From Polytrichum commune (taxonomy: Eukaryota > Streptophyta > Polytrichopsida > Polytrichales > Polytrichaceae): a stretch of DNA of 64,000 nucleotides. The stretch is from positions 9,488,501-9,552,500 of the forward strand of contig OX485808.1 of assembly GCA_950295325.1 (NCBI GenBank), in the 5' to 3' direction. Of the stretch, positions 21,025 to 34,695 are shown in pieces (positions within the stretch are counted from its first letter, which is position 1; the number at the start of each line of letters is the position of its first letter). Under the pieces are notes generated by a model. It had not been told where the DNA came from. It did not search any database and saw only the letters and a list, made by a program, of their open reading frames with translations. A program made the position numbers and the translations under genes.

Positions 21025-24000
21025 AAATCTTCGTCGTCGCGTATGGCAGCCCTTATCGCATCGTGGGAGTTGGCGGGGGTGGCAGTCAATTCAGGGGGCG
21101 GAGGACTCCCAACTGGCGTTGGGTGTGGTGCTGGTGGGTGCGAAGGTCCTCCGGGGAACAGGCCTGGAGGGGGGGAATGGGAGGGGTATCCTCCGGGGAA
21201 GGGGTAAGGCTGTTGTGCTGGCGCCGAGAACCTCTGCATATTTTTGAGCATCTCAAATATGGCGTCCGTCTTTGTTGCGGACTCCCGCAGCGCCTCCTGC
21301 ATGCGGGCCATATTTCTTGCACTCTCCTCTGCCGCAGCCGCCATTTCCTACTTCATTTTTTGCTCTAGCTTGGCATTCAGCTCGGCAACGGTCAGCGCCT
21401 CCTCCTTCACCCGCTTGTTCTTGTCGTAATCGACCCCCAGCTCCGTCATGATGTCCATGTCCCCCTCGTCTTCGTCCGACACCTCGATGATTGCTCCCTC
21501 AGGCAACTCCACGTACGGCGTCTTCTTCATCCTCCTCCTCGTGTTCCGGAAGAGGTCCAAGGATGGACGCGAGCGTTGGTCGAGGAGGTCGAGGGTCTCC
21601 ATCCTCGGAACGACGACGGGCCTTGGAGACACTGACGTCGAACAGCCGCCATGCGTGCCTAAGGGTTCCGCACCCGACACTCTAGCAGGGAGGACATCCT
21701 GGGTTGTCCGAGCCGAGGATCCTGTATAGCCCCCCGGTGTCCCTTGGGGGTCATAAGGGTGACCCGCTGGCGCCAACATCCGTAAAGGAGTGATGTTGAA
21801 CGACTGCAAGATGGCGTCCACCTCCACGGAGGGGGCGGGCTCGTCATCGTCTGTCTCCATGCCCGGCATGCCCTCGTCGACGGGCATGCTGAAGTCCTCC
21901 CTGGGGACACACATGTCATCGAGGTCCATTGTGGACGCTTTCACCCTGTGGACCTGGTATTCATCCTCGTCTTGGGCATCAACGTAGTTATTGACGACCA
22001 ACCCCAGCATCTGTACCAACGATTCCAAACATGTCAGCATATACGAACGTGCGTTCGTAAACATCAACATTGAGACAAGGCCAGATCAACGCAAAGGGGA
22101 AAATGCCACAACTATTATAACATTTGAATCAATGAAATTTACGAACGCGCGTTCGTAAATCTAAGAATGACAGCTTACCATGGCCGCGTACATGAACTTG
22201 CTGCCTCCAAAGACGTTGTATACTGTCTCTCCAGCGATTGCCAAGCTCTGCAACACTGACACGTAGAACTCCAACCTAAGCTCCAGCGCGGGGAAAACCG
22301 TGTACAGTGTCTCCTGCAGCAGTTCCTTGGGAGGGGGGTGAGGGATGTTGTATATCTTCTTGAAAGTAGTGTTCGCCTTCACAGGCGTTCTCCCATTTCT
22401 AAGAGCATTGTACGTTAAGAAGATCAAGCTGACAGCTCCCACCTGCTTGTTGCCCCTGGCCTCGTTGATGGCCACGATCCCTTCCGTTTTTGCGGGCACG
22501 TAGGTGTTGTGGTAGATGCTGTATTCAAATTTGATGGTATTTTCGTACAGCTCCGTCACAATGGATAGCTTCTCCTGTTCTACTATCCAAAGCCATACGT
22601 GAGGCTCCCTCATTTCAGGCGATCTGTAATTTTGACACTTTGCCATGAAAGGGTTGTAGAAGGGAAAATCCTTTGCCCCTTGCCTCGTACCTCCTGGGAT
22701 CCCCCTGAAATCAATGAGGGCAAATGGGCAACCCCTACGGTCCTCCCTCACCTCGGCCTTGCTGATGGTGCCGTCCCACTTAGAAAAAGTGGTCCTCTCC
22801 AGCCCGGTGGTTACCAAACAAAACCTGGCCGCTCCCTCGAATGTGGCCCTCCGCTTCTTCTCCAAAAATTTTATATACAACTCCACCTCCTGGGGATCTG
22901 TCTCTGCTTTCTTGGTCCGCTTGTTCCCCTTCAGCTTCAAGACGGAGGCGTGTTCCTTAACTAGCCTACGCATGGAAGAGCCGTTGATGTTGTACCCGAC
23001 CTTGAACTCCTTCCATCCAGCCTAGTTGATGTCCCCGTCGGCCTGGAAGAGTTTGTACTCCGGGACGAGTGCGCCCAACTCCCTCATTGCGTTGGTCTTC
23101 AACTTGCGATGTTCGCACCACTCCTTGATGGAGTACGTTCCGGGCCTGTGCTTTGGCCTCTTCAAAAATATCTTCGGGTAGGGGATTGTTCTCCCGATGG
23201 TGTTCCCAAGAGCATGCACTGCACATCTCTGCAATTCCGACTCCGTCAACCCCTGAAGCGGCCTAAAAAATTCCCTCAGCAACGGAGGCGCTTCCCCAAT
23301 CTTCTCCTGATTATATTTTTCTTCAGTGTCGGGGTTGACGAGATCCCCCGCACTGTGAGCATCAAAAAATTGGGTCCACAAATCCCAGGTGTCTCTGTTG
23401 CAACAAATAAGCCGGAGCTCACCCTTCAGCTCGAGCACCGACTTCGTTGAAGTGGACTTCATGTCGATGGAAGAGAATTTGTCCACCATCGCATCGCAAA
23501 ACGCCTGCATTAGAAAGGAATGTCAGCGGGCAATCAAATACGAACGCACGTTCGTAAATAAAATGATCAGGAATGTTATAAAGGAACCTGAGAATTACGA
23601 ACGCTCGTTCGTAAACTTACCTTCCATTGTGGAGACTGGTTTTTCGCATTCTCCCTCTCCTTTGGTGGGCACCCGTGTGCCACCCACACGTCTCTCGCAG
23701 CCACTATGTTTGCTGCCTATGATGCCTCAAACGCCTTGATCTTATTCCCGGAATTTAAAAATGTCGAAATTTTCCGGAGTTTGTCCCAGTCGTCTGACCA
23801 CACCAGGAACGCCTTCCAGTAGCGCAAGTCCCCCTTCAGCTCATGCTGGAAGTTATCATCCTTGAGGATGATCTGCGATGCCTCCAAGCTGTGCTGTCCA
23901 TCAATAATCCAGAACTCCCCGTTCTGGATTCTTGCCCAATCTTTCTCCGTGGGACGGGAAGTGAAAACCTTTGGCATAACGCATACAGTTTGCCTATCCC

Positions 24001-24916
24001 ACTTCACGTTATTCATCAGGTTGTTGATTTGCCACTTCACACCTCCGCTTTCACGTGACCTCACCACCCACTTGTTGGGGGATTTCTCGCATTTGAAGCA
24101 GTCCACGTTGAAGGTGAAGTGCCGTCCCATGGGCCAACAATCCTTCGAGTAATTGTTGAAGTCGCGAAGGATACGAGTCGCCTTTGCCGCATCAGGGTTT
24201 TCCCCCTTCTTCAAAAGAATCGGCATGACAGGCGGCGAGTTGACCTCAGCTGTCTCCGTGACACCAGACTTCTCCATATCGTCCCGAGTTCTTTTGGATG
24301 GCGTGGAGTGTCTGCTTGGCCCTTCTGACAATCTGCTAGCTGAAGGCACTGGCCGCAGCGCACTTCTAGAACCTCCTGCTCCGGATGCAGTAGGTTTTTT
24401 AGGACTCTTCTTCTTCTTGTTGGCCTCCACGACGGCACTGTTATACTTGGACATATTAAGGGCCAGTGCAGTCAGCTTCCTGGCTGTCCAATGCTGGCTG
24501 AGGCTGTACTTCGTGAAAAGGTTCACGAGGTCGAAATGCTTGGCATCTTCTACAACATTATTCTGTGCGTATGTATGGGAGAAAGGGTGCCTCCTGAAGT
24601 CCAGCATGAGGTTGATGTGGTCTTTTTTGTTTTTCAAGTCCAAGATAACAAAATCACCCTGTGCCTCTATGGACTCTATCTCCCATGTCTTCATCTGCAC
24701 CCACTGCTCCGGCTGGTCTGGCCTTGTCTCCAACTCGTATGTGAACCTCAGGGCGAACAATCCACCCTCGATTTTCTCCGGGAGCGCCGTCCACTCCCCC
24801 ATGAAGTCATCTTTGGGGACGTAGTTATCGTTCCCATTGTCATCTGTCACTGACTCCGGAAGCCGATCCAACTGGACCGCGAACATCTCGATTGCGCTCC
24901 TGACTGGTCTAGCCAT
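20537..24916 (-). pseudogene. Element 2 gene A: ParB-like/methyltransferase-like protein, broken
   Basis: Three exons match element 1 gene A in place and phase: 24916-23621, 23504-22179 and 22010-20537. The introns are 116 nt (23505-23620) and 168 nt (22011-22178), and each holds two palindromes. Exon 1 ends with a ParB-like block WIIDGQHSLEAS (about 23890) followed by LVWSDDWDKLRKISTFLN. Exon 2 has FALIDFRGIPGGT, HVWLWIVE and finally YNVFGGSK, the pattern I read as a degenerate beta-class DNA methyltransferase. Exon 3 has an acidic stretch (IIEVSDEDE), VKEE and a Pro-rich tail. In-frame TAG codons occur at 23717-23719 (Trp in element 1), 23022-23024 and 21348-21350, and a frame change lies at a C9 run near 20975. 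The start ATG lies 34 bp from the palindrome at 24951. Clearly inactive as written. Confidence 0.8.
22043..23612. repeat. Element 2 palindromes in gene A introns 1 and 2
   Basis: Copies at 22043 and 22141 lie in intron 2, and copies at 23540 and 23597 lie in intron 1; none falls in the exon between. Element 1 has its own, different palindrome in the same two introns (two copies in intron 2, seven in intron 1). Confidence 0.88.
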
Positions 24917-24950
24917 CAGCAATGTAACAGACACCTTCAGAATTGCATTT

Positions 24951-25660
24951 ACGAACGCGCGTTCGTTACTGACATTTGCGGGTCGTCAATAAATCATTTA
25001 TTATTGGCAAGACATCTGTTGGTTCTTGTTTACGAACGTTCGTTCGCAAATTTGGTTTGATTTCCAAGGTGTTATTCATTTTCAATAAATACGAACGCGC
25101 GTTCGTATTTGTGTGCTTTGATTTTCATATGGCGTTATCAAAAGGTGTGGGGTTCGTTTTTAGGTTCATTTTGGGCTCATTTTTATTAGTTTTTGGGTAC
25201 ACATATTTATGTCCATGCCTTTGTGTAGATTTACGAACGCGCGTTCGTAAACCTTGGGTGTGTTTGGATCCCTAGTTACGAACAATCGTTCGTAAATCTA
25301 CGATATTGATGTGATTCAGTGTATGTTCACGAACGGACGTTCGCAAATACAAGATGTTCCTTATTTAATCAATTACGAACGCACGTTCGTAAAAGTAGAA
25401 GGTGAGTGCGTATTTTACGAACGCACGTTCGTAAAGGTAGAAGGTGAGTGGGTATTTTACGAACGCACGTTCGTAAAAGTAGAGGGTGAGTGGGTATTTT
25501 ATGAACGCACGTTCGTAAAATTAGAAGGTGAGTGGGTATTTTACGAACGCACGTTCGTAAAATTAGAAGGTGAGTGCGTATTTTACGAACGTGCGTTCGT
25601 AAAAGTAAAGGGCTTGGTGTATTAGATGTATAAACGCCACATTTACGAACGACCGTTCGT
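24951..25660. repeat. Element 2 palindrome cluster upstream of gene A, with a 6 x 42-bp array
   Basis: Palindromes start at 24951, 25032, 25091, 25233, 25278 and 25329. They are followed by six copies at an exact 42-bp step (25375, 25417, 25459, 25501, 25543, 25585) and a last one at 25645. The centre dinucleotide varies (CG, TT, AT, GA, CA, TG, AC) while the arms hold. The first lies 34 bp upstream of the gene A ATG. The long plus-strand frame across the array is a by-product of the 42-bp period. Confidence 0.92.
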
Positions 25661-28600
25661 AAATGTGGTCATCTGTGTATGATAATAAATGATTTCCGTA
25701 CATATACGGATACGTATACTTACGTATACGTATGTATGGGTTTATGAATGTTGCTATCGACATTGCTTGGATTTCTGCCTGCAACTCTTGATCAGAATGA
25801 TGAAACACAAAGTGAAATATGGAATGACAACAAAATTTAGATTCAGTGATTAAGAATTCATAATGAAGAGGAAAGTCCTAATTCATACAAAACATGACAA
25901 AGCTCATAATGCATAAAACATAACACATGGAATTCAACAAAGAACAATTTCAGATTGGAAAGAAGTGTTTTGAAAAGGAAACCTGTACTCACATTCAATT
26001 GTTGCACACCCAAAACCTGCTGCCTGCTACTCAGAAATCCAGAAACCTCACAAATGCACTGAATTCGCTTTCAAATGCAATTTCTACCCTCGCTCCTTTC
26101 TCACACTCTCAAGCCTTCAGAACTTATTTACAAATCCTACAAATATTCTGATGTACACACAACTCACAAGCTTTCTGAAACTCTCAAGCTCTCAAGCTTT
26201 TTGAAACACTCAACCTCTAAAGCTTTCTAAAACTCTCAAGCTTTCTAAAACACTCAACCTCTCAAGCTTTCTAAAACTCTAAACCTCTCAAGCTTTCTAA
26301 AACACTCAACCTCTCAAGCTTTCTAAAACTCTAAACCTTTCAGCTTTCCAAAACTCTAAACCTCTCAAGTTTTCCAAAACTCTCAACCCTCTCAAGATTT
26401 CTAAAAATCTCAACCTCTCAAGCGATCCTACTCTCAAGCTTCTGACAATGCGCGCCAAAAATAAACATAAAATGCGGCTATACAAATGGCAAGGGCTTCG
26501 CCGCACCTAAGCTCTCCCCTCCTCCTCTGCTCCAAATGACAAATGAAGAGGAGAGGAAGAGGCGCGGGGAGGTAGCCGGCACCGCTAGGGTTTCCTGGCG
26601 GCGGCCACGTGGCTGACAGCCACTGGCCAGGGCTGGGATGGGGGAGGGGATGGGGATGGGGATGGGGATGGGAGGGGAATGGGGATAGGGAGGGATGAAT
26701 TAAGAAATACGAAATGGTGGGAGCTTAGTTCGGGAACATGAATTTTACATTCCGTATCCCCTTAATACCTCTACAGTTGGAATCCTTGTAAACATATTTT
26801 AGAAAAGTATGTTCAGTTAATTTGTACAACACAATGCATGTCATTTAGTAGGTTTTCGATGAAGAATCCACCCCAATGTGTATATGGTGTTTTGCAAAAT
26901 AGAGTTTTCATGAACCACACATCCTTAAAGTTGTTCAATGGTTCCTCAATAAAATTTTACATACATAAAGGACGCATTTTGAATTGTGGAGAGGGGCTAT
27001 CAGATTCTCCTCAAGAGGTGGGGGAAAATTCATTTTTCAATACGATGTCATTAATTTCATGAGGTGTTAGCTTGACCCACCCTTAATATGATATTTAGTG
27101 TTAGATACTCTAAATACAAACGCATAGTACACTAAGGACATGTTTAGACTTGGAGCCAAGGCCATTGTGAACGAAGGCCAATATGTCCCATGTGGCATGC
27201 AAATGGGCCCCCAAGGCCATTAATTTAATAAGAAAGTAACCTAACTCCATTCATTGCTTTCATGTGTAAACATGTTTAGGTGGGGTTGGGGCCATTTGGA
27301 GGTTGCAATTATGAGAGGGTTATGAGAGGTTCCAACGTACTTATGAACTATTCTATGGATAATGATTAAAGTATAATAAATTTAGAATTTCTCCCCTCCT
27401 ACTCAATGCTCAAAGAATAAACTACTATAAGCGAATAAAAGCTCTAACAATGGCCTCAACAAGAGGGAAAGAGTCCACAATGTTGGGAGCTCTCTTTTCC
27501 AAGGCTTGAGGCCATTGTCATGATCAATAAAATAATTTATTTGTGATTGGCCCCAACTCATGGTCTAAACTTGAAGAGGCGAATCCCAGCCTCTCTACCA
27601 ATGAGAGGAGTGGATTTCCTTCACCCCAACCCATTTTTGAGCCTTGACTCCAAGTCTAAACCCGTCCTAAGTATCACTAACAATCTAAACCCTAAGCCCG
27701 CAAACCACATATTAGACAACTTTCACAAACCATATACACTAACCCCAAACCCCAAACCCCAAACCCTAACCCCTAAATCCTACATCTTTTTATCAAACCA
27801 ACCCTCGGGGAGTTCACTGCGATAATATTAGAAAACAACGTGCGGGAAAATATAGGGTAATCTATATTCACAAAAGGAAAAACTTAGAATTTTCTTAGAA
27901 GTAATATAGGTGAGTATGTATGATAAAATTTGTATTATAAATAATATAGGCTTGATACAAATAACACATATTTTTAAAATATTTGTAAAAATATACCGTA
28001 GGATTTAAGGATCCTAGGTTTTTTTAAATAGGGTGTCCTTTGTGTTCAGAGGTGGGAAGATTTTGGATGAAAAACTACGTCGATTCAGTTGAAAAAATGG
28101 GATGAAAGATTGATGAGGGTGGCTGACGGATTAGGGTTCAGGAAAAATTGGGGGAGAACGTTGCTGGAGGATTACGTTTTGAGAGTTTTTTTCACCGTTC
28201 TGAGAGGTGGGGTTTGCGGTTTAGTGTTGGCGAGAGTTTTTTCTTCGACGCTGTTGACTTTCTGAGAGGTGGGGTTTGTAGGCGGCCTGAGCAAATCATT
28301 CTCTCTCTCTACTTTGAGTGGAGGTCGAATCTTCATAACGACCATACAAGTCCAGCTTTGGAACTCGTGCTTGCATGTAAGTCCCATTTCAATCCCAAGT
28401 CCTGAGTCCAGACCGATGGTTGCCATCCGTTTGTTGTTGGTGTTTTAATTGTTTTTTTTACACTCAGTACCGTTGTGTTTAATTGTGCGTGTAACTTGAT
28501 TGAGGAACATGGGCTGATTTTGTTGTTTGAAACTGTTTATGAACACTCTCAATGTAAAACCTTGTTGTGCCTTGGATTTTGGTGACTAAGTACTTTGAAT

Positions 28601-30480
28601 GCTCTTAAACCCTTTGGAGCAAAATCAAATAATTATAATGAACATACCTAGCTTAAAATTAGAGCTTCATCAAATTTAAAAGTAATTATAGGGTCATTTA
28701 AAAAACAAGAAATCATCAAATTATATAATAATACGGTACAAAAAATTAAGGATGGATAATTAAATACCCCTTGAATAAATACCTTTGTCACGCACGTGTA
28801 TACATATATACATGTCTAGTGAACTCCCCGAGAACCAACCCTTCTTAGGAGGTCAAGTCATTTAATTAGTTGTCGACTTGAACTAACAAACGAATTCTAG
28901 TGCCATCAACTTTAAATTTCACCAAATTGAATGATCAATTGCATTTAAACTTATAGTTCATAATATGGTCCGATGTTTGGCGAGCCTCAAGTGTAGGGGG
29001 TGGATTCAAATGAAAAATCCACCCGCAAGCATGTGTATATGGTGTTTTAAAATATAATTTTTTCATGGACAATATGTCTTTCAAGGTGTTCAATGGTTCC
29101 TTAAAAAACAATTATTGGATAAAGGACTCAATTTCAGATTGTGGCGAGCCTGCGCTATCCTAAACCTTTACAAGAGGTGGAGGAAATTTTATTTCCCATA
29201 GGACGTCAAACACATGATATTAATAATTGTAAGTGTGACTTCACGTAGGCATGGTTTCAATTCTTATCATTATCGTATGCACCGTTCCAAAGTGATTGAT
29301 CATTTCCAATCATGCCATTTTAATTCATTATTTTCAAACCTAGTGTTACATTTGAATGAAGACCTTACCTACATATATTGGGTATGATTACTTCAAAATG
29401 TCCTCAATTTACCTAGTACAAGCCATTATGGATTAAGCGACTTTTTATTGGTATTCATGCAGTTGGTGACCATATTACGGGCATATAGTTATTATAGAAT
29501 TTGATCACACAATCCATACTTAATATTATTATAACTTGCATGTCTTAGGCCCTTAATTCATGCGTCAATGATTTTTTGTTCATGGGTCCATGAGTCCCAC
29601 TCCCACCTTATTGAGTGATATAAATATAGTTTCTATATTTAGTTTCTTTTATATATCAGGGTTAAGAAGAGTTATGGATGGTATTTCCATTGAATTGATT
29701 CAAGTTCCATTAATTCTCGGTATGTTCCCTTCCTTTGGGGTCTATTTCTCATTTCATGTGCAAATATTTTCATGTAACTATGTTTCATAATTTTGTTCAC
29801 TTCAATGCCTTTATGTCTAATATAAGTTGTATCTGATTTGGAAACTATACGTATGGAAGTTTTAGTTTGTAATTACAAGTCCATATTTGAAATTTAAAGT
29901 GCGTTCTTAAATAGTCTCAAAATCAACTAAATGACTCCAATTACCAAATATACCATTATTGTATTAGATATGAATTGTTAATTAACTTGGACTTCACACC
30001 TTGGTTGCAAATCATTTAATCTTCTATGTCAAAATTCATAATATTTAAATATCATGTAACTTATATATGTATATATATATATAGATTTGGTGGTTCAGAC
30101 CTTGGTTACATCTAAGGTGTGCGACCGATTTACATTTTTTTCCAATATAATGTGCGTGCATGCAATACATGTTGCATACAAAATGCTATTTATATAATTG
30201 GTCATGGCGGGAATCGCATGGCGGGAATGGCATATTGGTAGGTCTAGGTAGGGGGCGGGAGTCTGCTTTTTAAAGAGCATCCAAGAGATTTTGAACCACC
30301 GGGGGGAGGTACTTAAAGCTTTTCCCCCACGGGAGAGCTATTTTCTACGGCTGACGGGAGGTGTGCGCTCTAGAGAGTCGTCGGAGCGCGCTCAAGCCAC
30401 CCTCCTGTTCGCCAACCGTACTCCTCACAGGTACAGGACACAGCATATCCCTCATATACCGCCGCAAATACCGGATACTT
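25661..30480. other. Element 2 central spacer
   Basis: About 4.8 kb, AT-rich, no convincing gene. It contains a CTCTCAAGCTTTCTAAAACT tandem repeat (about 26160-26430) that may belong to the gene A leader, a GGGGAT-type simple repeat (about 26636-26695), and a Tourist-like MITE (27136-27667). It also has a CCCCAAAC/CCCTAA run (about 27745-27775) and a roughly 200-bp direct duplication (about 26860-27060 and 29000-29220). An analogous AT-rich spacer sits in the middle of element 1. Confidence 0.5.
27136..27667. mobile_element. Tourist-like (PIF/Harbinger) MITE
   Basis: 532 bp. The ends are GGACATGTTTAGACTTGGAG and, inverted, GGACGGGTTTAGACTTGGAG, continuing with a CAAGGC match. It is flanked by TAA on both sides (27133-27135 and 27668-27670), the 3-bp duplication expected for this group. 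No coding capacity. It is nested in the element 2 spacer. Confidence 0.75.
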
Positions 30481-31465
30481 ACGAACGCTCGTTCGTAAGT
30501 ATGAGGTCCCATCACTAGCACAGTTGGATCGGACGGAATGTTGTGGGTTTACGAACGTGCGTTCGTAACTACCAAAGTAGACCAGAGTCGACGTTGTGAC
30601 ACATGTATATCAATCATGTGCAATGCGAATGGTGGTTCATTTACGAACGTGCGTTCGTAAATGTGGCATCTACGCTTTTATGTGTGTACAATTATAAATA
30701 TAATGGTTGTTCATTTACGAACGTGCGTTCGTAAGTACGCCATCTATGATTTTCTGGTATATACATTCAGATGGGGGTTGCTGTGGTTTTACGAACGTGC
30801 GTTCGTAAAGATGAGGTCCCATCACTAGAACCGTTGGATCGGACAGAATGTTGTGGGTTTACGAACGCACGTTCGTAACTATCAAATTAGACCATAGTCG
30901 ACGTTGTGACACATGTATATCAATCATTTGCAATACGAATGGTGGTTCATTTACGAACGTGCATTCGTAAATGTGGCATCTACGCTTTTATGTGTGTACA
31001 ATTATAAATATAATGGTTGTTCATTTACGAACGTGCGTTCGTAAGTACGCCATCTACGATTTCCTGGTGTACACCTGCAGATAGCGATTGTTGTGGTCTT
31101 ACGAACGTGTATTCGTAAAAATGCTATCTATTTTGTCCCGATATACTCTTGGAAATTCGGGATAGTTGTGGTTTACAAATTTTGGTCGTTAATACAACAT
31201 GCGAGTTCTGTACTGGTTTCCAGAAAAAACTCCTTGTTTATAAACCTTTATACCCAAACTCATTCATCCTATGCTATACGAACGTGCGTTCGTATAAAAA
31301 ACTTGTACGTTCTGCTCATGCAGGTCGATGGTCTGTAATTAACGAACGCACTTTCGTAAATTCCATCTGCGATCAATATGATAGCACATTGAAAGGCTTT
31401 CTAAGTTATTGACTTCCACACACAGGCACATTCACTATTGCAGTCGTATACGAACGGACGTTCGT
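30481..31465. repeat. Element 2 palindrome cluster upstream of the transposase-like gene
   Basis: Twelve copies start at 30481, 30551, 30643, 30717, 30791, 30861, 30953, 31027, 31101, 31278, 31342 and 31450; those at 30953, 31101 and 31342 are imperfect. A 310-bp tandem duplication explains part of the cluster (30551 block versus 30861 block). It ends just before the acceptor TTTTTGTAG at about 31568, so it probably lies in a leader intron. Confidence 0.9.
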
Positions 31466-31573
31466 ATTTAGAACTTGACTGATTTGACATGCTGCATTGA
31501 ATGTCGTCCATGTTGGCTGTCATTCTTTCGTTTACGTTTGGGTCTCCTGGTGCCTCTGGTTTTTGTAGGTGGG

Positions 31574-34500
31574 ATGGCGATGCATGTGGGTGGTAGTTCT
31601 CTGGAGTTGTCAACAGACATGTCGTCCTCCGTTCGTGAATGTGAAATTTCATCCTCATCCGCGGGTAGTTTTGACGACACAAACGTGGAGGGTGTGTCAT
31701 TGCGTACATCCTCTCATGATTCTTTTCAAGTGCACGACCGTTCTCTACATTCCGGTGTGGACGACGATGACATTCCTTTGTGTGCAGGATATGGTAGGGA
31801 GAAATGGGTGGGCCTTGATGTGGTTCTACTTAATGATCTAGGTGTCCCGGTGGCAAATGGCATATGTAGAAACTTCGATCCCCGTGAATGTGTTGATGCC
31901 AATCCCCTTGGTCTCCATGATGTTGGGGTGTGCATCTTGAATTCTTTGCTTCCGCTTGAGGTCCCTGTGACTTGGAGGTTTTCATTGCGCCGATGGCCCC
32001 TTCGTCGGGTTCTCCATGAAGAAGTAAGCTTGTGGGATCATGGGCGACGGCATGAGCAAGTTCAATCAACCTTGGTTTCCAACACTCGTCCTCGCAAGGG
32101 CCTCTGTAGATATGATTCTAGCCGCGCGCCTCCTGATGATAAAGAGCGTCGACGGGATCGCATATTAGGAGACGATTCTATCCGTCTCGTGTCTGCCAAG
32201 GACTGTTGTGCAAAAAAATGTTGCCAATTTTTCCCCCGCGAAAAAATTAAGTCTTTGCGTCAGGAGATGTGGCTCGCGGATTTTCGTATGAGGTCAGCAA
32301 AGAAACTCGAGGTCCATAGAAATTTGCACCTTGATGCCCATGGCCATAAGGTGGTGACCCTCGAGAATGTGGAAGTGTGTTGTACCGCATGATATACCAT
32401 TCATGCCGTCTCCAAGGCTGACTTTTATAGGTTTAGAAAGTATTCATCATTGGGTCGTTGCTCTCGATTTCATGGCAATGCGGGCACAAAGAAACCTAGG
32501 GAGGCTACACTCCAAGCCTCCGCCTCACTCTCCACGATCATAGTGCCATTGGCCGATGCAATGCCCCACAAGACGAGGACATTGTCGACAGGGGAGAAAG
32601 TTGTTCAAATGGTGTTGCCCACGGGCACAAAATGGAAGAACATATTAACGGATATCAACGAAGTGGGTCGCATAGCGGGTTGTGGGCCCATTTCTTTGTC
32701 CAAATTGAGTGTCATTAAAAACCAACAATTTGCAGAATACATTTTGAAGAGACCTGGTGACAAGTTTGCGAGGTGCACGACGTGTGAAAAATACAAAGGT
32801 CTTCGAGATGCCCACCCCATAGGTACTGAGTCTCATACCAGGCATCAGGCAAAATATATTGAACATGTCAACAACCAAGAGGTTCACTGTCAAGATTACT
32901 ACAAGAACCGTGCTCTATCCATAATGAGGCCTATAGAGGTTCTAACAATTATCCATGATAAAATGGACCACTCGAAGACCGCATGCCCTTGTTATGCTCG
33001 CAAAATAAAGGCCACGGATGGTCTTTTCAAGTTGCCCGTATCTGTAACAGGTTTGCATGGCATCACATACCTATATTCACCCTAAATCCTATTTTATTGG
33101 GTGGGTTTTCCAAATATTCTTCTTCAGTGGTCTCTTCATTTTTTTGGAGATTAACCCATCGTTTGTTTTTTATAGGTATGATTGCCCACGGCCATGGGGA
33201 CGTAAAATATGCCCATTATGGTTTGGATTTTTACCCTGGCGATGCTAACCACACGGTGGGTTCATTTGCAAAACTCTTGCGCGATCTAGAGAAACCGCCG
33301 ATACAGTCTTCACGTGCATTGTTTGATGGGTGTGGAACGACACCCCTTTATGAGGCAGTGCTTGCGGGTAAGGAGGTTTGTATGTCGTCATTGCCGGAAG
33401 CATCCGGAGAGCTTATTTGTGCAAAACCTTTGCCTCCAACTCTCCACGTTCAACTTGATAATTGCGCAAAGGACAACAAATGTCGATACATATTTTGTTT
33501 TTGGTCTTTGCTTGTAGCAAAAGGTATCTTCAAGGAGGTGTTTGTGTCTTTCTTGATGGTGGGACACACACATGACGACATTGATGCATCCTTCGGACGG
33601 TGGAGCATGAAGTTGCATGAGGAAGATTTTCCAACCATACCACTTCTTATGAAATCATATATGGATTTGGACCATATGCCGGTGATTCCGCACATGATCG
33701 AGGAAGTACCAGATTTTAAGGCCTTCATCAAGCCATACATGTTGAAAGGAGGGGACCGTTTGGTGGGACACACCAAAGCACAACAATTCCGATTCTATAT
33801 GAGGGATGATGGTCTCCCGGCCATGCAATTCAAGCTTTTGTGCACATCTCCTAATTGGGGCCCGGATGATGGTATACTAGTATGGCGTCAAGACAATGAT
33901 GGGAAATGTTTGCTCCCGGATGGGGATCCAAAGCCTTGTAAACCCGACCCCATGAGGAATGGACCGGAGATCATCAAAGGCATATCCGGATTCATTGAAT
34001 ATTGGAAGGAGTTGTGTGAGGAGGACATCACTAGACGTGTTAGAGATACTCATGAACCATTGATTTCATATTGGGATCGCATTCGCTCGGCACTAGTGAC
34101 AGTTGATGGCGACACCCGTACGACTTTGACACAAGGGTTTTGGCCATAAAGTCGTTTGACGGTTGTCGAGTCCGACACCATGTTTTTCAGCAATGGAGAC
34201 GTTCGTGAAGAGTTCGCAATGGATGAACATTACGTTGGCCCTGCCCGCAGTCGACCGGCACCGTCGTTTCGTGTTGGGGTTGATTGCCACGAAGGTTATA
34301 TGGTGCTCGTACGAGCTGGGGATGAGGAGCATCCCAAACCAATTTGGTTGGTGAAAGCATTGTCTTCACCCAATTTTGTTCGAACTAGCCCCAACTTTCG
34401 TCAAATTGAGGTGGAATATTGCCGTCCAAGCACTAAAGACCAGAACGTGCTTCGCACTTATTTAGGTTGGGACACCAAAAAAAATTTCAAGTGGACAATG

Positions 34501-34695
34501 GACTCAGCGTACAAACCGGTTTGGATAAACACGGATACTATACTTTGTGCTTGGAAGCCGCGCAAAGGTTCCAAAACAGAATCAATGACCATCCCCCAAA
34601 AACATATAGATTTTGCCAAGGACAATTTGGCACGTATTGTAGCTGCGGAAAATGACTCGGACAATGGATATGAAGCGGAAGATGGAGATGGATAA
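31574..34695 (+). pseudogene. Element 2 transposase-like gene, broken
   Basis: Homologue of the intact gene at 55843-58907, with the same two-exon layout: exon 1 31574-33050, intron 33051-33175, exon 2 33176-34695. It keeps IIHDKMDHSKT, VQLDNCAKDNK and VGHTHDDIDASFGRWS, the acidic residues expected of a DDE-type active site. There are two in-frame stops: TGA at 32390-32392 where element 1 has Trp, and TAA at 34147-34149 where element 1 has Gln. Both differ from element 1 by a single transition. The ATG follows the acceptor TTTTTGTAG by six bases. Confidence 0.85.

Noticed and set aside
25375..25605. A CRISPR-like array (palindromic repeats at a fixed 42-bp step)
   Set aside because: Spacers between repeats are nearly identical, the host is a plant, and the same palindrome is scattered singly over 11 kb. 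It is a tandem expansion of a binding-site-like motif.
25311..25625. A 104-codon protein with a repeated YERTFVKVEGEW unit
   Set aside because: It is a reading of the 42-bp palindrome array; the period is divisible by 3, so no stops arise. No other support.
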